DNA of 64,000 bases from Datnioides undecimradiatus (taxonomy: Eukaryota; Chordata; Actinopteri; Lobotiformes; Datnioididae): contig WARS01000036.1 in assembly GCA_008933995.1 (NCBI GenBank), forward strand, positions 2,766,419 to 2,830,418. The letters run 5' to 3'. A program made the position numbers and the translations under genes. Positions 39,201-47,400 of the stretch are shown piece by piece. Every line of letters begins with the position of its first letter. The stretch's first letter is position 1. A model generated the notes under the pieces. That model saw only the letters and a list, made by a program, of their open reading frames with translations, made no database searches and had not been told where the DNA came from.

Positions 39201-39596
39201 CGGCGGTCGATAACATCTCCACGGAGGTTTAGCGTGGGAATGGCGAGACAAACACTCTAACGTCAGGACGGGACACGGTGTACCAGATTGGGATAGCTCA
39301 CCTTTTTTATCCATTAACCACATGAACAGCAGCCAGGGGACGAAGCCCACCGGGCCCCACAGCACCAGAACTGCGATGTCCGACTTGGTGAAGCCGAACG
39401 CGAGAACGGCGGAGTTTTGGATGGGACCCCAGAAGTTCCAGACCATGCCCTGCATGAGTCCCAGAAGGGAAAACAGACCCAGAACCAGCCATCTTCTCCC
39501 GTACACCCTGCTGTTCACTGGCTGATTGCTTGCCTCCGCGTGAGAAGGGCTGAGAAGCGGCGCCCTTTCGGCCTCGGTGCTCGAGCCGGCACCCAT
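1376..39596 (-). CDS. slc49a4: SLC49A4 (DIRC2), lysosomal major-facilitator transporter; complete, 9 coding exons
   Basis: Exons in transcript order: 39596-39302, 35207-35114, 28937-28666, 27934-27805, 22167-22059, 17294-17227, 12287-12160, 9509-9327, 1491-1376. They join in phase to 464 codons plus TGA; human DIRC2 is about 478 residues and aligns along its whole length. Visible marks are an MGxxxS start, an acidic dileucine ERAPLL at residues 10-15, the VYGRRW start of TM1, the motif-A-like loop DKKG at 96-99, an NDS sequon at 193-195 in the lumenal loop where human also has one, and the C-terminal block [11 protein letters not shown]. Family knowledge: DIRC2 is an electrogenic lysosomal membrane transporter, later reported to export pyridoxine with protons, and is cut by lysosomal proteases. 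The gene is head-to-head with hspbap1. Six of eight introns exceed 4 kb, which is large for a teleost gene. Assignment is very secure; the substrate is inferred from the family. Confidence 0.97.
4465..4510. repeat. GC/GT alternating microsatellite
   Basis: GTGTGTGCGCGCGCGC followed by ATG and a GT array. Strict purine-pyrimidine alternation, so Z-DNA is possible. Confidence 0.9.
4679..4709. repeat. GT microsatellite
   Basis: About 15 uninterrupted TG units. Confidence 0.95.
4881..4924. repeat. Pyrimidine-only TCC tract
   Basis: Uninterrupted C/T on the plus strand built mostly of CTC and TTC units. This composition can form triplex (H-DNA). It creates artificial proline-rich or arginine-rich open frames. 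Confidence 0.9.
6685..6760. repeat. Long AC microsatellite
   Basis: About 23 AC units followed by imperfect CGCATACACACGCGCAC sequence and a second AC run. It is the longest microsatellite in the window and produces false poly-His/Thr frames. Confidence 0.95.
9327..9509 (-). CDS. slc49a4: slc49a4 coding exon 8 (residues 366-427)
   Basis: Reads [20 protein letters not shown], then [20 protein letters not shown] and [12 protein letters not shown]. This is one of the most conserved parts of the family (human [20 protein letters not shown]). Acceptor TCACAG, donor GTAAGG. Confidence 0.97.
9510..12159 (-). other. slc49a4: slc49a4 intron 7 (2.65 kb)
   Basis: Contains a TA run at 10919-10934 and a short GT run at about 11326-11342. 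No exon, RNA gene or clear transposon seen. Confidence 0.75.
12160..12287 (-). CDS. slc49a4: slc49a4 coding exon 7 (residues 323-366)
   Basis: Reads [20 protein letters not shown], then [20 protein letters not shown], matching human [20 protein letters not shown] and [18 protein letters not shown]. Donor GTGAGT. Confidence 0.95.
14263..14287. repeat. CT microsatellite
   Basis: About 12 CT units. Confidence 0.95.
15391..15606 (+). repeat. Degenerate interspersed repeat, copy 1 (longest)
   Basis: The block contains GCAAATCCTCACATTCAAGA followed by AGCTGGAAC, and it ends in a run of ATTAATCAATTATCAAAA-like and GACTAATCGATCCATC-like words. The same words recur in the two shorter copies in intron 1. 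I recall this pattern as a very common teleost dispersed repeat, but I do not assign it a family name. It lacks coding capacity. Confidence 0.65.
17227..17294 (-). CDS. slc49a4: slc49a4 coding exon 6 (residues 301-323)
   Basis: A 68-base exon reading [20 protein letters not shown] then MAR; human has [20 protein letters not shown]. Acceptor ACACAG, donor GTAAGA. Found by translating the minus strand between exons 5 and 7. Confidence 0.95.
17334..17379. repeat. Purine-only GGGA/GGAA tract
   Basis: Forty-six bases with only A and G on the plus strand, including repeated GAAGGAGG units. Confidence 0.9.
18670..18693. repeat. GT microsatellite
   Basis: Twelve GT units. Confidence 0.95.
22059..22167 (-). 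CDS. slc49a4: slc49a4 coding exon 5 (residues 264-300)
   Basis: Reads [20 protein letters not shown] and [16 protein letters not shown], matching human [20 protein letters not shown]. Acceptor TTTAG, donor GTAGGC. Ends in phase 0 after Q300. Confidence 0.96.
26662..26684. repeat. TG microsatellite
   Basis: About eleven TG units. Confidence 0.95.
27209..27237. repeat. CT microsatellite
   Basis: About fourteen CT units. Confidence 0.95.
27805..27934 (-). CDS. slc49a4: slc49a4 coding exon 4 (residues 221-264)
   Basis: Reads [20 protein letters not shown], then [20 protein letters not shown]. This matches the human TM6 end and central cytosolic loop ([20 protein letters not shown]). Donor is GTAAAA. 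Intron 3 before it is the shortest of the gene, about 730 bases. Confidence 0.95.
27935..28665 (-). other. slc49a4: slc49a4 intron 3 (0.73 kb)
   Basis: Shortest intron of the gene. A T run lies near 28520. Nothing else stands out. Confidence 0.75.
28666..28937 (-). CDS. slc49a4: slc49a4 coding exon 3 (residues 130-221)
   Basis: Reads [20 protein letters not shown], then [20 protein letters not shown] and [11 protein letters not shown], all closely like human. It includes the lumenal N-glycosylation sequon NDS at 193-195. The donor GTACTAAC is a variant but valid GT site. This is the largest internal exon at 272 bases. Confidence 0.96.
31208..31239. repeat. CG/TG alternating tract (Z-DNA candidate)
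   Basis: A run of CG dinucleotides, then TG dinucleotides, then CG again. About 31 bases of strict purine-pyrimidine alternation. Confidence 0.9.
33541..33562. repeat. AC microsatellite
   Basis: Eleven CA units. Confidence 0.95.
33708..33762. repeat. Short tandem repeat, GACAGGGAGATGGAGACA unit
   Basis: The block GACAGGGAGATGGAGACA occurs twice in close succession with interspersed GACA tetramers. Confidence 0.8.
35114..35207 (-). CDS. slc49a4: slc49a4 coding exon 2 (residues 99-130)
   Basis: Acceptor CAG at 35210-35208, donor GTGAG from 35113. It reads [20 protein letters not shown], matching the human segment [20 protein letters not shown] (TM3). Joining to exon 3 through a split TGG codon gives RRWLIHGGQ. 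Confidence 0.95.
35290..35370 (+). repeat. Degenerate interspersed repeat, copy 2
   Basis: Carries GACCAACAGTCGGAAAACCA, an ATTCCATTTACAATGACAGA-like stretch, and GAGCTGGAACTG in the same order expected for the family found at 15391. It is truncated and lacks the ATTAATC-rich 3' end. Confidence 0.5.
35842..36090 (+). repeat. 250-base direct repeat, copy A
   Basis: Begins TCTAATCCCGTTGCAGCATC and ends near AAATGAGG. It matches copy B at 37466-37723 over nearly its whole length with scattered substitutions and small indels, by eye around 80% identical. Shared landmarks are CAGCATCTGGATGTCATGCA, CAACACAGTTTGTGAGCGCT and GAGAGGAACCTGCAGC. No long shared open frame is kept, so it looks non-coding. 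Confidence 0.85.
37466..37723 (+). repeat. 250-base direct repeat, copy B
   Basis: Second member of the pair, about 1.6 kb from copy A and in the same orientation. It has a small insertion (TTTGCTGCAGAATCAGCTGC region) relative to copy A. It may be a segmental duplication or two insertions of one element. Confidence 0.85.
38773..38906 (+). repeat. Degenerate interspersed repeat, copy 3
   Basis: Shares AGCAGCAAATCCTCACATACT and GGAGTTGGAAAC with copy 1, preceded by AAGCCAAAGTGACACCTCCA and TTGTTTTGGCC. This is the expected upstream part of the family. The centre is AT-rich and diverged. Confidence 0.55.
39302..39596 (-). CDS. slc49a4: slc49a4 coding exon 1 (residues 1-99)
   Basis: Starts at the ATG of MGAGSS and ends after the first base of the G99 codon at a GTGAGC donor. 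It carries the cytosolic N-terminus with dileucine ERAPLL, TM1 beginning at VYGRRW, the conserved WGPIQNSA, and TM2 ending in WLMDKKG. No in-frame ATG upstream is needed, because the MGxxxS start matches the human N-terminus. Confidence 0.96.
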
Positions 39597-39879
39597 AGTC
39601 GTACTCGGCTCGTCGTTTCAGTTAAAATCCCGGTTTCAGCAGCGAGAAACGGACGTCTGGTCGGGTTTCAGTCGATCACAACAACAAAACAGCCGACAGC
39701 TCCAGTTTCAGTTACTGAACTTCACTGCGCATGCCCGGACGGAAATGGTTGCGGGAGGTGGAAACTGCGATCAGTGAGCTGCCATTTTGGCTCAGCTGGT
39801 GCATTAGCCTGAGTTGAGCTATTGCAGCGACTGCAGAACCCAAATGGAGTAGCTTCGTAGTGGGCTGTTCCATACGTAT

Positions 39880-39950
39880 AAAGACACCCTATGCTGTCAT
39901 GTGAGGTTTGTTTACTTCCGCCCGAGCTTGAATTGCACGTGTAGTGAAAG
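39880..39950 (+). other. hspbap1: Probable untranslated first exon of hspbap1 (5' end uncertain)
   Basis: A strong donor, GAAAG followed by GTGAGT, lies at 39951. It would splice to the acceptor CTATCAG at 41252-41258, 15 bases before the hspbap1 ATG. No in-frame coding sequence continues upstream of the ATG, which supports a non-coding leader exon. The left edge is only a guess within the promoter. Confidence 0.5.
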
Positions 39951-41258
39951 GTGAGTACCCCGATTGTTCAAAGGAACCCCCCTTTCCGCGAAGCTAGCTA
40001 AGGTTAGCTAACTTGAGGCTTCCTGGGACCGGAAGCGTGTTCTCCGGCCAAAGGCAGTGTTGGGAAACACAGCCGATCCTACAGCGTCGTAACTGTTAGC
40101 CGAGACAAACAATGTCGTCAATACTTTACAAACACAAAGCACAACAGAAGTTCACTAAGTCTGAGTTGGATAAACCGAGTTCCTCAGTTAAAACGGCATA
40201 GCTAAGTTGTTCCTCTGCTCGTCTTCACCCTAACTGTTGCGTGTTAAATGGACCTTAACTTTACCCAGTGCGTGCTTTACGGAGAGGAACTATTTCAGTC
40301 AGGTTGGAAGTAGTTATCAGAGCTCACTGTCAGACAAACTAAAGTAAAAAAATAAGGTACTTAAGTTAATTTAGAGGACAATCAGCAGTTAAGGACGGAT
40401 TATTAGTAATATTAATGTAACTATGCCCTGAACACATTTGGACCTGTACTGGACTTGAGAATTAAGGCCGGCACCAGCACTGATGTCTGAGGGGTATATA
40501 TCTGTTTTAATAAATCCCAGTAGATGATCATTATTTAATTTACAAATAACATTATGAAACGATTTTAATCAGGATCCCTTCAATTCAGACCCTGATGTCC
40601 CCTGTCTGGTGTGGCAGCATGGCTAAATTTATACAAATGCGTCTTTGAGATTTTTAGGTACTGTGTTTCCATGTTGATCCCAATGCATCTGTGATAATCT
40701 GATATCTGCAGTGGTGTCAGCTGACTGTTACTGTTTGAGATCTAATTATCAGTGGGTATCAGTTGGTTCCTGTCTTCTCTGTTACATCACTGACAAGCCC
40801 ATCGTTTTGGTTTTAGTGCAACTGTAAAACTCCAGTCACATACAAACGTGAATACATACATCTGAAGTTCTGGTATCTGTTTATGTTGCAGCTTTATGCT
40901 ACAGGTAATAAAACTTGCTCAAAGTAAGGAAGTGTTGGTTTCCTCCACTTCCCAAATGCTCCTCAGGTTCCTCAGTGATTGCGCTATATTAGTGACAGTA
41001 CGACTGTGGGTTTTCAAGGCAGTTTGGAAAACCACAGAGCACTCAGAGAAAAGCAAATAGCTCTGGAGACAAAAAACAGCTGTTTTTCAAATTGCATAGA
41101 AATCTACACAATCTTAATCCTGCAGAAGATAAGACACATCTAAGCTAATAGCTACTGCTATCTCTCTCTCTGTGAGGGGCTGGGAATGTAACAAAACTTA
41201 AATAGCAGTTGTTAATCAACTAATCTTATCTACATCTTCTGTTGCAACCCACTATCAG
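39951..41258 (+). other. hspbap1: Putative 5' UTR intron of hspbap1
   Basis: Bounded by GTGAGT at 39951 and CTATCAG at 41258. It begins CpG-rich with an ETS-like motif and becomes AT-rich. No exon or clear transposon was seen inside. Confidence 0.5.
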
Positions 41259-41273
41259 CGTGTACTACGGAGC

Positions 41274-41469
41274 ATGGCCGCCCCCAGCTCCATTAAACCC
41301 TTCAGCCCAGAGGAGATCAAGAGGATTCTGCACCACCTGCAGGAGCCTGCAGTCTTCATGGACATGACCTGCGATTGGCCTGTCCTCCACTGGACTGCAG
41401 AGCACCTGGCCAGCTGCCTTGGTGACAGACTCATCCGATTCAGACTTGGAAGAAAGGAGGAGAAAAACA
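41274..41469 (+). CDS. hspbap1: hspbap1 coding exon 1 (residues 1-66)
   Basis: Reads MAAPSSIKPFSPEEIKRILH, then LQEPAVFMDMTCDWPVLHWT and RFRLGRKEEKN. Human has LQQPAIFCNMVFDWPARHWN and IRFRMG. The exonic part starts at 41259 after the acceptor. Ends with the first base of T66 at a GTGAGA donor. Confidence 0.95.
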
Positions 41470-44399
41470 GTGAGAACAGAAAATGAATGCAGACAGATCT
41501 GGGTTGAATTAACTCCTCCTAAATCAATCACCTGGGTTGGACATGCAGAATGGAAGCAGACTAATGTGGCCTGAAAAAGATCCAGCTCAGGCCAAACGCC
41601 AAGCACATTTACTGGGCTCAACACTAGATGCTATTTCCATGCCTGCATTTGCCTATTTCATATAATCAGATGCTTTTGCAGCGTTCAAGTGTTATCATCA
41701 TTTTGGAAGCTGTTAATGTACTCTGAAAAGGCTTTGTGATACATCAGGACATGAAATGTTTCCCCAACAATCATGTTCCATCCAAACTTTCCACTCTTCA
41801 CTCAGAGATATTTATCCAAAACACACTCCAACAGGCAGTGTCATTTTCATTTCCATTCAAAACGTCCAGCATAATTGATCATTTATCAATTTCAGTGTGT
41901 CAAATTAATAAGGCCCCCTGTGAGCGCATCGGTGAGCCGAGCCTCGTATGGCAGGCCTCTGCTTTCACCCAATTTCCAGTAAGCATACAATAATAGGGTG
42001 CAGTCTTGTGTAGTTCATCCTCTGACATGTGATGATTTACAGATTGGAGTTATCAGGACCTAATGAAGTATTGGGGGCTGTTTAATGATCTGATTTAAAA
42101 TGTCACATAAGCAAAAGAAGAAAAACACACACACAGAGGGTTTTTGTCTTTGAGCATCTGGCGCATTTTGCCCTCCATGTGGCTCTAAAACAGTTAGAGT
42201 AATGACTCCTCCTGTGATGAATAACAGAGAGCGTGTCCTCTGATAACAGCAGGCTAATTAGATTTCTAAATCATCTTTCTCAGCTGCTACCGATGACAGG
42301 AGGACATTGCTCAGGATGGATTATAAATGGCATCACTCAACCATAGACACACTTTGTTTACTAAAACAAAAGCGAGTAAATGACTACAACTGTGATTTAT
42401 TTTTCTCATAAAAGCGGGTAAAACAAAATTTCATGCCTCTGTGATGATGCATGGCGCGGGGATTCTGGTATATGAATTGCATTTCTTTTAGCATAGATCA
42501 GTCGAATTGTTTAACTTGAAACTTTATCCCAATTTTCCAGTGATTACTCTCTTTCTTGTACTTTTCCTACTTTTTCTGTCCTCCTGCTCTGATAGCACCG
42601 CTGTTCGAAACCCAGTGTTCCTACGTGGAAGCCACACTGGGACACTTTCTCAGCTGGACCCGGGACCAGACTGGGACAGATGTGGGGCCGTTCTTTGAAT
42701 ACCCAAAGTCTGAGTATTGGGCCTACGCTGACTACAAATACATTGCTGTATTGTTTCGAGATCTGCCCTCCATGTTTGAGGTAATCTTCCTTTATTTTAC
42801 CCGATCAGGTCAGGTTTGTAATCTTTCCAGGTCACAGACATGTTTGAAGAACCGGAGGTCCAGTTTCACAGCCTTAGTTTTCAATTCGGTCTCCGATGGT
42901 CAGATGACTCTGTATGTAGTCTGATGGATAGTTACAGCAGCCATGCACGAGTTGGTAATGAACATCCAGACAGATTCAGGTCAGGCCTGCATTTGGTCTC
43001 ACCTGGCAGTCAATGGTGTTTGTCATTCAGTGAGCATCAGCGGCCAGCGACAGGGGGAAACCTGCGAAACTGAGATATGCACTGTGTGATGAGGAAGATT
43101 TGACAACCCATGTCAAACGTATGAACAAACTAAAAGTGCTACGCTTTGGATTAAGTAGAGGCTGTTGAATATTATATACAATACGTGGCCAAAAGAATGT
43201 GGACACCTGATCATTATTTTTGTTGTGCTCCCACTAATCCCCAAGAACTTTGAAGCCACACCAGGTTGGACTGTCGCCACACAGTTTGAAGAACAGCATT
43301 GATTAAAGTATGACTGTATGCTGAAACATTCATTTTTCCTTTACTTGCTTTAAGCCATCACTCACCATCAGCCACCCTCACCTCCAGGAGAGCAGCAGCA
43401 TGCTCTTGATGCTGACACAGTTTAATGTATTAACCTTCTGTGTGTAGCTTCAGATATGTTGTGAGCCACGCAAACATAACCAAAAGCCTGTTTGCATTAA
43501 ATAAATATGTCCATAGTGAAGTCAAGTCGTAAATGCCAATTTTTCTTGATGATGATATCAAAAGCATTTGTTCCTAAAGTTTAATTTAAAAACACACTGC
43601 TCACATGGACATGCCAGAGCTTTGGCTTATCAACAAATTAAATACTAAATGAAAAAATACACATTGAAGGCGTAAATGTTCCCTCCGAGTTTTGCTTTTC
43701 CCACAGAATACTTATTTATATTCTGACATCTTTTCCTTGTTTTAACATTTTCAATTAAAACGTTAAGCTTTTGCCCATAACCACTTTTATATTAGCTGCT
43801 ATTCTTGTCCTGCGGTGGATAAAGACATAAAAGTGTCATCCTTTCTCAGGCCACTGCCACCCATTCATTCCATTTTTATCTCAGTGATACATTTTTATTG
43901 GGTATCCACCTGCAATTATTACCCACTGACTTTCATGCCTTTGAGACGGGCAGACACGGGCTTTTTACAGGATAAATGGTGCTGGGAAAATGGCTTCCCC
44001 CGGAGGCTGGATTGACCAGTCTGTCATTTACAGCTGCCTGCGTACTGTATATGCTAATGACTTCATTATTCAGGATGCTGGCGTGATTGCTACACCTTTG
44101 TGCTCTGTGACAAGACATGATTGACAGAGCAGTTTGCCTTGAAAGATGACAAATACTGCGGCTCTGTTACTCTACGCACACGCGCACACACACACACCTC
44201 CACTGGTCACCTGTAATAGGTCCTGTCAAAGTAGCTGATGAGGTCAGGGCACATCCGTGAGCTGTGACAGTCGCAAAAACCAGAGTCTTGTTTCCTTCAT
44301 GTCATTGTCATAGAGAGAAAGAACGACATTATAATTTAAAAATTAGACTTTCATTAATATTTTCGCATTATATCAGATTGATAATTGTAACTTGAACAC

Positions 44400-44432
<33 letters not shown>

Positions 44433-47400
44433 CAGGATATAAAGTGGTCAGAGTTTGGTTTTGAGGGCCGTGATGGCAGAGAGAGCACCGTATGGATCGG
44501 CACAGCGGGGGCCAACACGCCCTGCCACCTGGACACTTACGGCTGTAACCTGGTGCTGCAGGTTCAGGGACGGTAAGAAGGACCCAAGCATGTCTTTGCT
44601 GCCTAATGCACACCAAAGTAACCGAAGTAGTGACGTAGACACAGCATCAGGAGCAATTTGGGGTTCGGTGTCTTGCCCTAGGGCACTTTGGCAGGCAGCC
44701 CGGTGGAGCCGGGGATCGAACCGCCAACTTTGACAGGTCGACCTCTGTCTACCTCTGAGCCACGGCCGCCCCAGCTACGATACAGTGAGTGTTTGAGCTG
44801 AGATTGAAGTAGACCTTTTCTAGGTGAACTGTGCAGCAATTGTGCAGTGATCCGATGATGCAGACGTCTTCAGGAGGCTGCTTTCTTAAACAAATAACTT
44901 TATGAAAGAAGAGATTTCACTTTAATATCCTTCATACAACTTTGTAATGGCACCAGTATATACACCAATACACCCACACAACACCCACAGCTGAACAGGA
45001 AGATACACGTTTGAATCCAGTCAGTGATGGACCATTCTCAGATGTTACTCTGAATGTGTTTTTGAAAAAAATAAAAACCTAGATTTTCAATTTGAGCACC
45101 AGAATAAAAAGTGTGAAGTCAGACATCCTGAGGTGTGAAATACAAAGGGACATGAGTTTAAATGAGAGGCGCCGTGAGAGAGCCGTACGAGATGAAGACT
45201 TGATACAGCTGTAGCTGGATTTCACCTCAGCGTTTCCCGCCTGTTAACCAGCGGGCTCATCCACAACACGAAAGGCGCAGGGTGCTGTAACTGCTCACTC
45301 AGAGCGGGATCTGCCCTCTGAAAGAGTTCATTTGTCGCCGAGCTCAGCAGAGTGGGACGGAAATGGAGACGGAGGGTTAGGAGCTATATGTTGCAGCAGG
45401 AGCGGAGAAACAAAAGGGAAAAGGTCTTTTTGTATCTTATCTCAGTCCTCTGTTCTCCCTGTTATCTCTCTGCTGGTAATTGGGTCTCCGGAGGCTCTTT
45501 TTATTTGGTATTGATCTCAGATGGGATGAAATTCAGCTCAGGCAGATCTTTGACACTGCTGATCCATGAAAATACAACAGTGCTGATTGATATGATGACA
45601 GCTGTGACAGTGGTGGCTCTGCTGAACAGAACATCAGGCCCTGTCAGCTTTCATCATCTCCCAGAGTCAAAACAGATGGAGATTTGATTCCTTTGATTTA
45701 AAAAAAAAAAAAAAAATGTTTTCGATGTTTTCTGAAAACATTATACCAGCGTAAGATGGGTCCACCACAGAAGAACAAATGTGCGTGCTGTCAAAGCGTA
45801 ATCAAAGCTGGTTTCCTAGTTTTGTCATTCCTACTGTGTCCGACTCAGGAAGCGCTGGCACCTGTTTCCCCCAGAGGACTCGGTTAACCTCTACCCAACC
45901 AGGATCCCCTACGAGGAGTCCAGTGTCTTCAGCCAGGTGGACGTTCTCCATCCGGACCTCGGGAGCTTCCCTGCGTTTCAGGGAGCCAGAGCTCACGTTG
46001 TCACTCTGCAGCCGGGGCAGGTCGGGATTCTTTACGTAATACTCTGCAAACCCACAAGTAGAATGAGTCTATTTGGTCTCACACAATGAGGACGCAAGTA
46101 AATGAAGACCAGGAAGTGCAAGCAGAAAATACCACACGCTGACTTATTTTAAAAGAAAGCTTTACCAGAAACAGCCAATCAGATTCACTTTCAGTTTGTG
46201 TCACACTGACCACATTCAGATAACTTCTCTTTAACTTATCAAGGTCATTGTTCCTACACGAATGTCTTGTTTAGTTGTTAGCAGTGTAGCATCTGTTTTT
46301 TCAGAGGGACATTTTGTGCAGTAAACAGTTATTTGACAAAAGCATATAGAGTCACTCAGCGATGAAAGTGTCAGTAGCTGCAGCTTCCAAGAGGACTTTT
46401 CTGAAAACAACTTTCTTTATATCTAAAGGAAGGATAAACCCAGCATGCAGCTGTCATCTGCGCCAGGAAACTCGTCAGACAGCGAGCTGACTGCAAAGTT
46501 CAAAGCCTGTTTGCATTTTTTAATCAAATATTAAACTAGAACACATCAAACACCTTGTATTTGTTTACATCAGTTGCGGTTTTAGACATTGGAAAAGCAC
46601 CGTGAGTAATTTAGAAAAGTTTGATGTTACGCAACAGTCCCGCTCTACATTTATGCAATGAACTGCCTGTGACACAGAGGCCATAACCATAAAATATGGC
46701 TTTATTGGTGCTTAAGCTCTAAACACCTAAAAGTAGACTCAACGCTAAGATTTATTTGTCGTGGTGTCCTCTATAAAACTGCGAGGCGAGGCAACGGTCG
46801 TGACTTGTGTTCCAATTAAAACCTGGCCTTCTCAGTTATAATGCATCACCTTCAACTGACTGCTGCGTTTATATGAGAGGAAGTGGCAGGTCAAGTTGCA
46901 TTAAAGTCAGCCGCGTCATCGCTCCCGGTGCCTCGTCAGGAGAAGAGGTAAAAGGCTCGTGTCTCGGCCAGTAGACCACCTGACGCAGCGGCCGCGCTTC
47001 TGTCACCTGCTCTGCTTTACGGGCAGGTGAGTCCAGACTGAGGGAAGTTACGGCAGGCGTGCTGCGCAGTCACAAGATGGCCGACGCAAGTCCAGGGTCC
47101 TCAGCTCCTTGTGGAATAGTTCTCAGTTCAGTCTGTCTGGATCTTTTTTGACCTACTTCGCCTTGTTTCACATTCCCCCTGCGCCGTTTTGTTCCCCGGG
47201 ACTCAAAATGGTGACAAAGCAATTAGCCATCTGTCTCCGTTCACTATCTGCTTGTGCCTGAGCTCCTGTAGCGTACTAAACACCCTCCTATCAGCAGCGC
47301 CAAACCCAGCTGTCAGGTACGTCTGAGGACTGGTGGAGCAGTGCGTGGGTCAGGGTCACGGCTGATGCCTCAGCACATCATTTCTGCTTATCTTACCTAA

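Larger units (their letters stand above)
35208..39301 (-). other. slc49a4: slc49a4 intron 1 (4.1 kb)
   Basis: Repeat-rich compared with the other introns. It has two copies of the interspersed repeat family (35290-35370, 38773-38906), a pair of 250-base direct repeats (35842-36090 and 37466-37723) and a CTGT run at 35799-35829. The 38480-38880 part is AT-rich. No coding exon seen. Confidence 0.75.
39302..39970. promoter_or_regulatory. Bidirectional slc49a4/hspbap1 promoter region
   Basis: The start codon of slc49a4 (minus, 39596) and the likely untranslated first exon of hspbap1 (plus, donor at 39951) are about 350 bases apart and point away from each other. The space has no TATA box. It has motifs typical of housekeeping bidirectional promoters: NRF1-like TGCGCATGC at 39726-39734, YY1-like GCCATTTTG at 39781-39789, and ETS-like ACTTCCG at 39914-39920. 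Another ETS-like ACCGGAAGC lies at 40028-40036. CpGs are frequent relative to the flanks. The exact transcription starts cannot be read from sequence. Confidence 0.75.
42781..44435 (+). other. hspbap1: hspbap1 intron between exons 2 and 3 (1.65 kb)
   Basis: Includes a DNA-transposon-like end at 43176-43290 and an AC run at about 44175-44197. It ends in a GT array directly against the exon 3 acceptor. Confidence 0.75.

Noticed and set aside
44690..44774. A functional tRNA gene
   Set aside because: A and B boxes are present, but the cloverleaf is degenerate and the sequence continues into a SINE body (GGGCAAGACACCGAACCCCA).
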